From Chloroflexota bacterium (GTDB taxonomy: Bacteria > Chloroflexota > Dehalococcoidia > JABGRK01), in the NCBI GenBank assembly GCA_018648325.1, contig JABGRK010000012.1, forward strand, positions 102,549 through 166,548: DNA of 64,000 nt. Direction: 5' to 3'. Below the pieces are notes generated by a model. That model made no database searches and had not been told where the DNA came from. It saw nothing but the letters and a program-made list of their open reading frames with translations. Position numbers and translations under genes: made by a program. Shown here piece after piece: positions 1 through 8,285 of the stretch; position 1 is the first letter of the stretch; the number at the start of each line of letters is the position of its first letter.

Positions 1-86
1 GCACGCCTGGTAATTCTGGAAACCAGGGCAACTCTGGCACGCCTGGCGACTCAGGTACACGTGGTAATTCAGGTAATTCCAGATAG
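1..86 (+). CDS. 3' end of a collagen-like protein gene (partial)
   Basis: Only the last 28 codons lie in the window, read in the frame starting at base 3 and ending with TAG at 84-86. They form uninterrupted Gly-X-Y triplets (GNS, GNQ, GNS, GTP, GDS, GTR, GNS, GNS) ending in Arg, the repeat pattern of bacterial collagen-like surface proteins. The other two frames are broken or give no recognisable sequence. The gene ends 38 bp before the FecR-domain gene in the same direction, so the two may be co-transcribed. No function can be given from the tail; a cell-surface or secreted filament is the usual setting for such repeats. Confidence 0.6.
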   Translation, partial: TPGNSGNQGNSGTPGDSGTRGNSGNSR

Positions 87-123
87 TAACTAAATTCAAT
101 TTGTGAAAGAGACTTAAAAAAGA

Positions 124-3100
124 GTGCAGATCGGTAAAGCAGCAATAGCAGTGATAATTGCGGTGGCAATATCTCCTCTACTCACATATTTGGTATTACC
201 TTCCTACTCCACTTCAGCACTCACCGTTCCCGTAATAAACAACCTTATTGTTGTAGCTGATGACGTATTTATAACCAGAGGTGATATTGAGCAAAGGGTC
301 GATACCAAGCAGGCAATTCTTAAGCAGGGCGATATCATCAGAACATCGGCAGATACTGGCAGGGCGCTTATCAACTTCTTCGACGGCAGTTCCACACAGC
401 TTGAACCCGGTGCCGAAATCAGCGTTGATGCATTAAGTATGAGCGTAAAAGGTTCTACAACCATCCAGTTCACGCAAAACGTGGGTACAACGTGGAGCCG
501 CGTAACCAAGCTGGTGGATACAAAATCAAGTTTCAACGTGAAAACGGCCTCTGCCGTTGCCATCATACGTGGCACTCTGATAGCCATTAACGTTGATGAG
601 TCAGACGGCGTAAAGACGGTAACCGAGGTAAAGGTATTTGAGGGGCTGTCTGATGTTTATGATACAAACGGACGAAACAGGGTTTCCGTGGGTGGAGGCA
701 ATCAGACTTTGGTAACAGAAGGCGAAAAACCTCAAACGCCTCAAGAAATACCGCCGCCGCCAAGCGAGCTTAATATTACCGTTGCCTCGCCGGTGTGGCT
801 ACATGTAGCTGATCCATATGAGAGAAACGCTGGTATCGTACCGCCCGGGTTTGAGGCCAATGAAATACCACTGTCTACAAATACGGGTGATTTGGATGAA
901 GAACAATCAATAAATATCGATGAGCCTGTTGCCGGCAGATACTATATTATGACCCATGCTCGTGGTGACGGCCCAGTTTCGCTTACGGTGCAAGCCAACA
1001 ATGATGGGGTGCTTTTTGATCAAAAGCTCTATTCGCAGTTTATCGTTACGACTGGTGATACCTACTACGTAACCGTTGATGTAGAGATTGATGACAACGG
1101 CCAAATTACCTCTTTTACTTATAGCGATGTTTATTTGCCGCCCAAGTCCGTTTTTTCTTCAGAGAGGGAGGCCGATGGCGGTATTGATGTCGCCGTTAAT
1201 GACTCACTTCAGTTCACCGGTGGTTATGGGCAGGGCTATTACACGTCAGAGGAGTGGGGCTTTGGTGATGGAACCACCAGCGATCAGCAAAACCCGTCGC
1301 ATGTTTATGATGAGGCTGGCGTTTATACGTTGCAGCATATCGTGGAAAACCCGGTCACCAGGCAAACCACTGTAAAAACCGATTACGTAACGGTATATAG
1401 TACTCCGCAGTCCGCATTTGGTACCAACTATACAGTCGCGGATCAGGATTATATTGAGGTGGTTGTAGGTCTGAACGTGAACTTTTACGATCAAACCATA
1501 GGTGGTTCCTCGTCCTGGGCTTGGGACTTTGGTGACGAGTCAACCAGCGATCAGCAACATCCGTCGTATGCCTACACTCTTCCGGGGGCATATACGGTGT
1601 CACTTACTACGTCTAATATCGCCGGCGATAATACACTAACAAAAACCGGATACGTACTGGTATTTGCTGAGCTTGTTGCTGATTTTACTGCAGTGCCAAC
1701 CAGTCTGCCTGCTAACAAACCTGTACAGTTTACCGATTTGTCAACGGGAGTTGCCAGTGCCTGGGCATGGACTTTTGGCGATGGCGGCACCAGCGATGTT
1801 CAAAACCCAACGCACTCCTACTCAAGCGCCGGGCTGTACGAAGTATCGCTGTTCGTGTCTAATCCGCTTGATAGCGATGTAGTGCTTAAAACCGGATATA
1901 TAGATGTTTATGCCGATATCACAAATCCCACGGTAACGCTTGCTGATATCGCAGATTTTGTAGATGAATTCACTATTATAAATGGCACTGCTGCTGACCT
2001 CGCACCCGGCGAGCTGGACAAGGTGCAGGTGCAGATAAAAAAGGGCCTTGATAGTAATTGGTGGGACGGAAACGATTGGGTTGATAGTGCCATCTGGGTT
2101 GATGCTGCTGGCACCACTTCGTGGTCATATACCATGCCCACACTAGAAGAGCAAAACTATATAGTGACGGCCAAATCCATAGACAAGGCTGATAACGAAT
2201 CTGAGCAGGTGTCTGATACTTCCAATTACGATACAACCGTTCCCACTGTGACGCTTGATGATATCGCAGATTTTGTGGATGAACTTGTTATCATTAGCGG
2301 CACGGCTGCTGATGCGCCTTACGGCATACTGGACAAGGTGCAGGTACAGATCAAAAAAGGGTTGGATAGTACCTGGTGGGACGGAAACGGCTGGGTTGAC
2401 AGCGGCGCTGCCTGGGTTGATGCTTTCGGCACTGCGTCGTGGACATATACTATGCCTGCGTTGGAAAATCAGAATTACACAGTAACGGCCAAATCCGTAG
2501 ACAAAATAGGTAACCAGTCAGCACAGGCGTTTGATACCTTTAATTATGATGCAACCAATCCTATCGTGATGCTTGATGATATCGCAGATTCCTTAGATGA
2601 GCTTGTTGTTATTGGCGGTACGGCGGCTGATTTGCCGAACGGTACACTTGATAAGGTGCAGGTGCAAATAAAAAGAGATCTTAATAACACATGGTGGGAT
2701 GGAAACGATTGGGTCGCCAGTGCCATCTGGGTTGATGCTACCGGCTCTGCGTCGTGGACATATACCATGCCTGCGCTTGAGATTGAGAGTTATACGATAA
2801 CGGCCAGGGCCATAGACATTCTTGGCAATCAGTCAACCGAGGCGACAGACAGCTTTATGTTTGGAGTGATTGTTGATGTTGATATTACAAGCCCTGTTGA
2901 CGCGCAACGCTTTGAGACCAGAACTATTGACGTTCAGGGTACTGTAGGCGATAGCAATGTAACCACGGCAACGCTGACGGTTAATGGTAGCGCCAGCACC
3001 ATAGCTATCAGCCGTGGCCAATTCGATCAGTCGGTCAATATTCTTGAAGGCGTAAACACCATTACCGTGGCGGTCGCCTATCCTGGCTACACAGGCAGCA

Positions 3101-3618
3101 GCACTATAACCGTTTACGGCGACATACCGCAGGTTGATGTACAGATCAAACTTACCTGGGATACTGATGTCACCGACTTTGACAGCCACTTTATATGGTC
3201 ACAGGACGCTAATTACTGGCAGTACTATGATGATCGTGACTACGATTGTTATTATCACACCGATGATCCTGATTGGGATGGTTCGGGTGATTTAAGCAGT
3301 GGTGATCCTGTACTCGATACAGATGATACCGATGGCTTTGGCCCGGAATTCATTACGCTGACCGATGTAAGCACGGATGACCGTTATTGGTTCTTTGTTC
3401 ATTACTACTCAGATGATAGACTTGGTGCTTCCATTGCTACAGTTGAGATACTGATTGACGATCAGGTAGTGTTCCAGTCCAGCAGGTTGATGGAAGACGA
3501 CTATGTATGGGAAGCGGCCTATATAGATTGGGCCAATGGCACGGGTACGGTTCATGCCGGTCCTGAGGATGCTTACTATGTCGAAGGGGCTGGTGATGAT
3601 TATCACGCCGGTTTATAG
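124..3618 (+). CDS. Large FecR-domain, PKD-repeat, YfaP-like surface protein
   Basis: A 1164-residue exported or membrane-anchored protein with a GTG start and only a weak ribosome site. An N-terminal hydrophobic segment (about 5-30) is followed by a FecR-like domain (about 45-200), three PKD domains (about 345-598) with WxFGDGxxS-type cores, and three near-identical modules of about 105 residues (598-704, 705-811, 812-912) each with a DKVQVQIK core and a WWDGN motif. A Big/glucodextranase-like beta domain (about 913-998) follows, then a YfaP/DUF2135-like C-terminus beginning LTWDTDVTDFDSH. Such architecture suits an adhesive or scaffolding cell-surface protein. A CHASE2 cyclase gene follows 46 bp downstream; FecR/CHASE2-cyclase pairing is a recurrent gene neighbourhood. 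Domain calls are by eye; ligand unknown. Confidence 0.85.
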   Translation: MQIGKAAIAVIIAVAISPLLTYLVLPSYSTSALTVPVINNLIVVADDVFITRGDIEQRVDTKQAILKQGDIIRTSADTGRALINFFDGSSTQLEPGAEISVDALSMSVKGSTTIQFTQNVGTTWSRVTKLVDTKSSFNVKTASAVAIIRGTLIAINVDESDGVKTVTEVKVFEGLSDVYDTNGRNRVSVGGGNQTLVTEGEKPQTPQEIPPPPSELNITVASPVWLHVADPYERNAGIVPPGFEANEIPLSTNTGDLDEEQSINIDEPVAGRYYIMTHARGDGPVSLTVQANNDGVLFDQKLYSQFIVTTGDTYYVTVDVEIDDNGQITSFTYSDVYLPPKSVFSSEREADGGIDVAVNDSLQFTGGYGQGYYTSEEWGFGDGTTSDQQNPSHVYDEAGVYTLQHIVENPVTRQTTVKTDYVTVYSTPQSAFGTNYTVADQDYIEVVVGLNVNFYDQTIGGSSSWAWDFGDESTSDQQHPSYAYTLPGAYTVSLTTSNIAGDNTLTKTGYVLVFAELVADFTAVPTSLPANKPVQFTDLSTGVASAWAWTFGDGGTSDVQNPTHSYSSAGLYEVSLFVSNPLDSDVVLKTGYIDVYADITNPTVTLADIADFVDEFTIINGTAADLAPGELDKVQVQIKKGLDSNWWDGNDWVDSAIWVDAAGTTSWSYTMPTLEEQNYIVTAKSIDKADNESEQVSDTSNYDTTVPTVTLDDIADFVDELVIISGTAADAPYGILDKVQVQIKKGLDSTWWDGNGWVDSGAAWVDAFGTASWTYTMPALENQNYTVTAKSVDKIGNQSAQAFDTFNYDATNPIVMLDDIADSLDELVVIGGTAADLPNGTLDKVQVQIKRDLNNTWWDGNDWVASAIWVDATGSASWTYTMPALEIESYTITARAIDILGNQSTEATDSFMFGVIVDVDITSPVDAQRFETRTIDVQGTVGDSNVTTATLTVNGSASTIAISRGQFDQSVNILEGVNTITVAVAYPGYTGSSTITVYGDIPQVDVQIKLTWDTDVTDFDSHFIWSQDANYWQYYDDRDYDCYYHTDDPDWDGSGDLSSGDPVLDTDDTDGFGPEFITLTDVSTDDRYWFFVHYYSDDRLGASIATVEILIDDQVVFQSSRLMEDDYVWEAAYIDWANGTGTVHAGPEDAYYVEGAGDDYHAGL

Positions 3619-3621
3619 TAG

Positions 3622-3640
3622 TCTGGCTAAACTAGCCAGA
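3622..3640 (+). other. Intercistronic hairpin
   Basis: A perfect 8-bp inverted repeat (TCTGGCTA and TAGCCAGA) with a 3-base loop sits just after the stop of the FecR-domain gene and before the cyclase ribosome site. No T-run follows, so it is more likely an RNA-processing or stabilising stem than a strong terminator. Confidence 0.4.
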
Positions 3641-3664
3641 AAATGATTGTGTAAGGGATTATAT

Positions 3665-5704
3665 ATGGTTTCGTTTTTTAAAAATATGTTTGCACCCCAG
3701 TCAACCCTTGCCGACTTCTGGCGCAAGGCCAAAAAGGGGCTTGCATCTACCTACAAAAGCCTTTCTACTGCGCAAGCGTGGCGTAACAGGTGGGCTGTGC
3801 TAAAGGCCGCTGGCAGGACGTGTATTACGGTCGCCTTCTGGAAAGAAAAATGGGATGACATCAAGGCTGGCACAAGGCAAAGCCAGAGAAACTTTAAACC
3901 GGCTCTTAAAACACTATTTAGTTTTAAAACCCGTAAAGACCGAAGGCTTTGGTACTACAGCTTCATCATTTTCGGTGCGGGTGTGGCAATAGCACTTGTC
4001 GTTTACTTTATAGCACCTTTTTATGGAGTCAATCAGAGTTTAAAAGATAAGTTATATGTTGCGCAGGTTCCGGCCTCCAATATCGTTATTGCTGCAATTG
4101 ATGATGCTACTTTGGATGAGTATGGCGATATTGGTACGTGGTCTCGTGAGCTGCATGGTCAGGCCATACAAAATATGAAGGATGCCAGGGCTCAGATTGT
4201 AGGCTATGATATTCTGTTCGGGAATTCGTGGACGGGTGATGGTGTTCTGAAAGCCCAGATGGATGCCGCGGGCAATGTAATGCTGGGTAATTTTGGAGTT
4301 ATAAACGATGCAAACAAGTATAAAAACGTAGACGGCGTTTTGGAGTTTGAAGACGTCATAACGCCGCTGGACTCCCTGGCATCCTCATCTATTGCCATCG
4401 GTCATGCCAATGTGCTTGTGGATAATGATAATAATGTAAGAAAGCTTCCACTCAAAATTAGAGAAAAGGGATCTACTACCGAGTATCTTGCATTTTCGGT
4501 TGCCATGCTTGAAGCTGCCAGAGTGATACAGGATATCAGCGACATACGCCTTGACGGTGAAGGCTATATGTATATCAACTACATTGGTCAGCGGTCAGCT
4601 TTTACCAGCGTGCCATATATGGATATCATAGAGGGTACCTTTGATGCCAGCCTGCTGGAGAACAAAATAGTGATTGTGGGTGTTACCACCTCCACCGATG
4701 CTGCCGTAGAAATAGATATACTTGATACTCCTTTTGGGCGTATGCCTGGTGTGCTGGTACATGCCAATGCCATGGACACTGTTCTGAGGGGCAACTATCT
4801 AACAGTTGTTGGCAGTTGGAGCAATCTACTGGTCATTCTAAGTTCTGCTTTTCTGTGTGGGATATTACTTCCACGCATTTCTATTAAAAAGGGTTCTTTG
4901 CTCACCGTTGTTTTGATAGGCGCGTTTATTGCTATTATTGCAATCAGCTCCGGTAAGGGATATATCCTCGATCCCATGTATCTTCCTCTTGCCGTTTTAA
5001 TACTGTTTACATGCGTGATTATCATTAAGATATCAATGGAAAGGGCTGATCAGAGGCAAGTTACCGGGCTGTTCGGTAAGTACGTATCGCCCAAAGTAGC
5101 GCAAGCCATCATAGGCATGGCCGATAGAGACGTGCTGGGGCTGAGCGGAGAAAATAGGGCAGTGACCGTGTTTTTTGCGGATTTGAGGGGTTTTACATCA
5201 CTATCCAGCGGGCTTGAGCCTCCACAAGTTGTCGAGCTACTCAACAGGTGCTTTGAGGTGATGATCGATCGAATTCAGGCAAACGATGGTATGATCAACA
5301 AGTTCGTCGGTGATAACGTTATGGCAATCTGGAACGCGCCACAAGATCAGCAGGATCATGAGTACCTGGCAGTAAAAACCGCTATTGAGTGTCAGCAGGG
5401 TATGGATGAGGTAAATGCCCAGTTCACAAAAGTTGGTCCGTTGCAGTGGGGAATTGGTATCAATACAGGCATCGCTACGGCCGGCAGTATTGGTGGTAGA
5501 GGTAGGTTGGAGTACACCGTAATTGGTGACACGGTCAATATGGCATCGCGCTTCTGTGGAGGTGCGCCGGGTGCAAAAATATGGGTCGGGTTCGATACAT
5601 ACGAAAGAGTGAAGGATAAGATCGTAGCCACGCCGCTTGAACCGCAGAGTTTTAAGGGCAAAGACAAACCTATAGTTGTTTATGATGTTGAGTCTATAGT
5701 CTAG
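3665..5704 (+). CDS. CHASE2-domain class III adenylate/guanylate cyclase
   Basis: A 679-residue membrane sensor-cyclase. I start it at ATG 3665 because AAGGGA lies 7 bp upstream; an in-frame TTG at 3647 has no such site. A basic cytoplasmic N-terminus leads to one membrane segment (about 93-118), an extracytoplasmic CHASE2 sensor (about 125-365), three membrane segments (about 378-455) and a class III cyclase catalytic domain (about 490-675). The catalytic domain shows FADLRGFTSL with the first metal Asp, NKFVGDNVMAIWNAP with the second metal Asp, and EYTVIGDTVNMASR with the transition-state Asn and Arg. The usual residues are therefore present and activity is likely. Substrate (ATP versus GTP) cannot be fixed by eye; the VIGDTVN context favours adenylate cyclase. 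Likely co-transcribed with the upstream surface protein. Confidence 0.92.
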   Translation: MVSFFKNMFAPQSTLADFWRKAKKGLASTYKSLSTAQAWRNRWAVLKAAGRTCITVAFWKEKWDDIKAGTRQSQRNFKPALKTLFSFKTRKDRRLWYYSFIIFGAGVAIALVVYFIAPFYGVNQSLKDKLYVAQVPASNIVIAAIDDATLDEYGDIGTWSRELHGQAIQNMKDARAQIVGYDILFGNSWTGDGVLKAQMDAAGNVMLGNFGVINDANKYKNVDGVLEFEDVITPLDSLASSSIAIGHANVLVDNDNNVRKLPLKIREKGSTTEYLAFSVAMLEAARVIQDISDIRLDGEGYMYINYIGQRSAFTSVPYMDIIEGTFDASLLENKIVIVGVTTSTDAAVEIDILDTPFGRMPGVLVHANAMDTVLRGNYLTVVGSWSNLLVILSSAFLCGILLPRISIKKGSLLTVVLIGAFIAIIAISSGKGYILDPMYLPLAVLILFTCVIIIKISMERADQRQVTGLFGKYVSPKVAQAIIGMADRDVLGLSGENRAVTVFFADLRGFTSLSSGLEPPQVVELLNRCFEVMIDRIQANDGMINKFVGDNVMAIWNAPQDQQDHEYLAVKTAIECQQGMDEVNAQFTKVGPLQWGIGINTGIATAGSIGGRGRLEYTVIGDTVNMASRFCGGAPGAKIWVGFDTYERVKDKIVATPLEPQSFKGKDKPIVVYDVESIV

Positions 5705-5759
5705 TGCTTATATAAATCGGGCATTGGTTATCTCATGTTTCGCTATTATCGAGTGCTTG

Positions 5760-6764
5760 TTATGCCTTAGCTGCCTCGAGTACTTTTTCAAGCTTGTGTC
5801 CCTCCTCGGGCGTGGTCATGATAACCAAAGTTTCATTCGATTTGATAACGTGATTTTCCGGCGGATTATAAATCCAATCTCCACCCGATTTCATGGCAAG
5901 CAACACTATGTTGCGGTACTTCTTCAAATTCAAACTCATAAGATCTTTACCTGCAAACGTATCTGGTATAGGTACCTCTTCAACACGCAGGTTCTTTTCT
6001 GTGTCACGTAGCATCATATCTAAAAAACTAACCACGGTAGGGCGCACCATCTCGGAAGTCATTCTCATACCACCTATCAAATGAGGGCAAATCACAGCAT
6101 CAGCACCCGCAAGCTTCATCTTTTCAACGTTCTTTGTATCACGGCATCTGGAGACCACTTTTATCTTGGGATTAAGCTGCTTTGCTGATAAACCGATCAC
6201 AAGATTCTGATTATCGTCCTTGGTAACTGCAAAAACACCTTTGGCGTGCTCAATCCCAGCCTTAACCAGGGTATCATTATCAGAAGCATCACCGATGATA
6301 TAGATTTCGCCCTCTAGCTGCTTTGATATCTCTTCCATAAGGCACTCATCAGTATCCACCAGCACATGCGGTCGCTTGGTGGCTTGAAGCTCCTTTACAA
6401 TGTGAATCCCGGTGGTGCCAATACCACATACTATGTAATGCTTTTCTGATTTATTGGCTATCTTTTCCATTTTCCTTCTCCTAAAGGATTTCGTTAATTC
6501 CCCTTCTATGATAAGTGCAGTAAAATTGGTGATTATGTAGAACAGTGTACTGATACCGGCGATGGCGATGAATATGGTGAAAGCCCGGGCCGCGCCCTCA
6601 AGCTCAACCACCTCTCCATAGCCAACCGTGGTTATGGTTATTACTGTCATGTAGAAGCCATCGCCTACGCTGGCAACCTGACCGGAAAGCAGCCAGTACC
6701 CAATGCTGCCTATAATCAGGATCATTAATACTGCGGCTCCGGCCCAAACAAATTTCCTGTACAT
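5760..6764 (-). CDS. Two-TM potassium channel with TrkA-N/TrkA-C (RCK) domains
   Basis: A 334-residue K+ channel subunit of the Kch/MthK type. Two membrane helices (about 5-27 and 60-85) flank a pore loop carrying the selectivity filter TTVGYGE (about residues 45-51). A cytoplasmic RCK domain follows with the nucleotide-binding CGIGTTGIHIV motif (about 110) and a TrkA-C domain (about 250-330). I chose ATG at 6762-6764, placing the first residues MYRKF directly before TM1; an in-frame TTG at 6803 would add 13 residues, and neither start has a clear ribosome site. It is convergent with the cyclase gene. Ligand-gated K+ flux is inferred from the family. Confidence 0.88.
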   Translation of the reverse strand: MYRKFVWAGAAVLMILIIGSIGYWLLSGQVASVGDGFYMTVITITTVGYGEVVELEGAARAFTIFIAIAGISTLFYIITNFTALIIEGELTKSFRRRKMEKIANKSEKHYIVCGIGTTGIHIVKELQATKRPHVLVDTDECLMEEISKQLEGEIYIIGDASDNDTLVKAGIEHAKGVFAVTKDDNQNLVIGLSAKQLNPKIKVVSRCRDTKNVEKMKLAGADAVICPHLIGGMRMTSEMVRPTVVSFLDMMLRDTEKNLRVEEVPIPDTFAGKDLMSLNLKKYRNIVLLAMKSGGDWIYNPPENHVIKSNETLVIMTTPEEGHKLEKVLEAAKA

Positions 6765-7109
6765 CGTAGCAATGATTATACATTCCACATGAGATACATG
6801 CAATCAATTAAAAGTTCGCTCTTCTCCATTACAGTAGCACTAATTATGCTCTGGCAATCTGCAGATAATACAAAGCCTACCTCAGAAGTTCCATGTATTG
6901 CTTTGTAGTTTAATCTTAAGCTTGAACTATCTGAAAACCAATATATACGGCAGCCACTTCAATACTATTTACATGGATTTTCCCACCTGAGGTATAAATA
7001 TCTGCATCGGTTTGTTATTATACTATTTGATTCCACTTAAATAAAAAGAGGGGATTGGCACTTTTGCTTTGAGTGCCAACCTCAATCCATTATTGATCGA
7101 GGGAGAATT
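6765..7109. other. Divergent intergenic region
   Basis: Between the divergently transcribed K+ channel and MBL genes I see no credible gene. It is AT-rich with a perfect inverted repeat near its right end (listed separately) and the ribosome site GGGAG just before the MBL start. No strong promoter pair was identified by eye. Confidence 0.5.
7055..7079 (+). promoter_or_regulatory. Inverted repeat ahead of MBL gene
   Basis: TTGGCACT and AGTGCCAA form a perfect 8-bp inverted repeat separated by 9 bases, about 30 bp upstream of the MBL start. Outer bases GGA/TCC can extend the stem across a small bulge. It could be an operator or a 5'-leader hairpin. It resembles the HrcA CIRCE element in core letters but the spacing and one base per arm differ, and no chaperone gene is present. 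Confidence 0.45.
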
Positions 7110-7895
7110 ATGGAAATTACGCTTTTGGGAGTACATAATCTGGAGTCGGCAAATACCAGGCTCGTATCTATTCTGGTTGATGGCGTTGTGGCTATTGACG
7201 CTGGATGCATTACTTCTGCTCTAACTTTTAAAGAACAGCAAAAGCTGGAGGCTATATTACTGACGCACCGCCACTTTGATCATATAAGAGACCTGGCTAC
7301 ATTGGGGCTTGGCAATGTGCTTAGTAATATTCCATGGGGGACAAAAAAACTCTACTCCCTTGCTTCTGTGTTTGAGGCACTTGGGTCTCATATAATGAAT
7401 GGCGTAATGTATCCAGACCTTACTCGTCTTCCATCTCCCGAAGCCCCTTCTTTTAAAACAGTGTTGTTAGAGCCATATATATTAAAAACTGTTAGTGGCT
7501 ATAAGGTTTTACCTGTGCTTGTCAATCATGGGGTTCCCACCGTTGGTTATGAAATAACCGATGGTGATGGCAAGTCATTTTTCTTTAGTGCCGATACGAC
7601 AAAAGGACTTTCTGGGGCTTGGGAGTATATTTCTTCACCGCAGTTTTTAATTATTGAGACTACATTCCCTAACAGTATGATGGATTCTGCTATAGCTGTT
7701 GGCCACTTAACACCTGCCCTGCTGAAAGATGAATTGATATCTTTCAAGGAGGTTAAAGGCTATTTGCCCCCCACGATTGTTGTGCATATAAACCCTCTAT
7801 ATGAGGAGAAAATAGGCAAAGAAATCCAGCAGGTCAGCCAGGACCTAGATGCCGAAATCCAGCTTGGATTTGAGGGGATGAAGCTCGTAATTTAG
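7110..7895 (+). CDS. MBL-fold metallohydrolase (possible class II cyclic-nucleotide phosphodiesterase)
   Basis: A 261-residue metallo-beta-lactamase-fold enzyme with GGGAG 5 bp before ATG. The metal-binding set is visible: THRHFDH (H53, H55, D57, H58), a later VNHGVP histidine, FSADTT aspartate, GHLTP histidine and VHINP histidine. The LTFKEQQKLEAILLTH approach to the metal site is reminiscent of class II cAMP phosphodiesterases (yeast PDE1/CpdP), which would fit a cyclase 1.4 kb away, but that is inference; other hydrolases of this fold (ribonuclease Z-like, lactonase) are possible. No signal peptide, so cytoplasmic. Confidence 0.8.
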   Translation: MEITLLGVHNLESANTRLVSILVDGVVAIDAGCITSALTFKEQQKLEAILLTHRHFDHIRDLATLGLGNVLSNIPWGTKKLYSLASVFEALGSHIMNGVMYPDLTRLPSPEAPSFKTVLLEPYILKTVSGYKVLPVLVNHGVPTVGYEITDGDGKSFFFSADTTKGLSGAWEYISSPQFLIIETTFPNSMMDSAIAVGHLTPALLKDELISFKEVKGYLPPTIVVHINPLYEEKIGKEIQQVSQDLDAEIQLGFEGMKLVI

Positions 7896-8093
7896 CCTGT
7901 AACCGCAGACACTGAATCGCATAAGGAAGAACTTTTTAACAACGTTTAGGAATGGTAGGTCAAGACATGTTGGTGGTGGTCAAGCACGGTGGTCCTTCAT
8001 CCCATTTACCAAGAATTGCTGAAGGTGCTATGATAATGGTGCTTTGTAGCGCATAAAACTATCCTCAAACCCTTAACTTCATACCCGAACGTA

Positions 8094-8146
8094 CTCTCGA
8101 AATGGTATAGTCCAAGAGTACGCGTCAGTGGATAAACATCCCGATA
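8094..8146 (+). repeat. Twin element, copy 1
   Basis: A 53-bp segment matching 12682-12734 at 45 of 53 positions with no gap. Two 15-bp blocks (CTCTCGAAATGGTAT and ATAAACATCCCGATA) are identical; all eight differences fall in the 23 bp between them. Including 4 bases upstream, CGTACTCT (8090-8097) and AGAGTACG (8115-8122) form a perfect inverted repeat. It ends 22 bp before a predicted -35 box for the sorting-signal protein gene, so an activator site is possible; a mobile-element remnant is the alternative. Confidence 0.7.
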
Positions 8147-8168
8147 TTGTATGCAACGGTGGTCACTA

Positions 8169-8196
8169 TAGACAAATTAGCAGATATGTGTATAAT
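8169..8196 (+). promoter_or_regulatory. Predicted sigma-A promoter of the sorting-signal protein gene
   Basis: TAGACA (8169-8174), a 16-bp spacer and TATAAT (8191-8196), about 30 bp ahead of the AAGGA ribosome site. The -35 box differs from consensus at one base. Confidence 0.5.
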
Positions 8197-8285
8197 AAGC
8201 ATCAAACTGGCTTTAGTATCAAGGAATTGTTATACGTAAGTTTGCTGATAGCAGAATAGTTATAATAACATTACTGATCAGTGTT

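Larger units (their letters stand above)
7896..8231. other. Intergenic region upstream of exosortase island
   Basis: About 340 bp without a gene. It contains the first copy of a 53-bp duplicated element (8094-8146), a plausible sigma-A promoter (8169-8196) and an AAGGA ribosome site at 8221-8225. Nothing else recognisable. Confidence 0.55.

Noticed and set aside
5724-6084. Plus-strand ORFs inside the K+ channel gene
   Set aside because: Antisense shadows of a well-supported channel gene.
7055-7079. CIRCE (HrcA) element
   Set aside because: The core letters resemble TTAGCACTC-N9-GAGTGCTAA but the spacing is 7 instead of 9 when arms are aligned, each arm has a mismatch, and no groE/dnaK or hrcA gene is near.
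8090-8122. Structured RNA/riboswitch in the twin element
   Set aside because: The predicted promoter lies downstream of the element in both copies, so the hairpin would not be in the mRNA; kept only as a DNA element.
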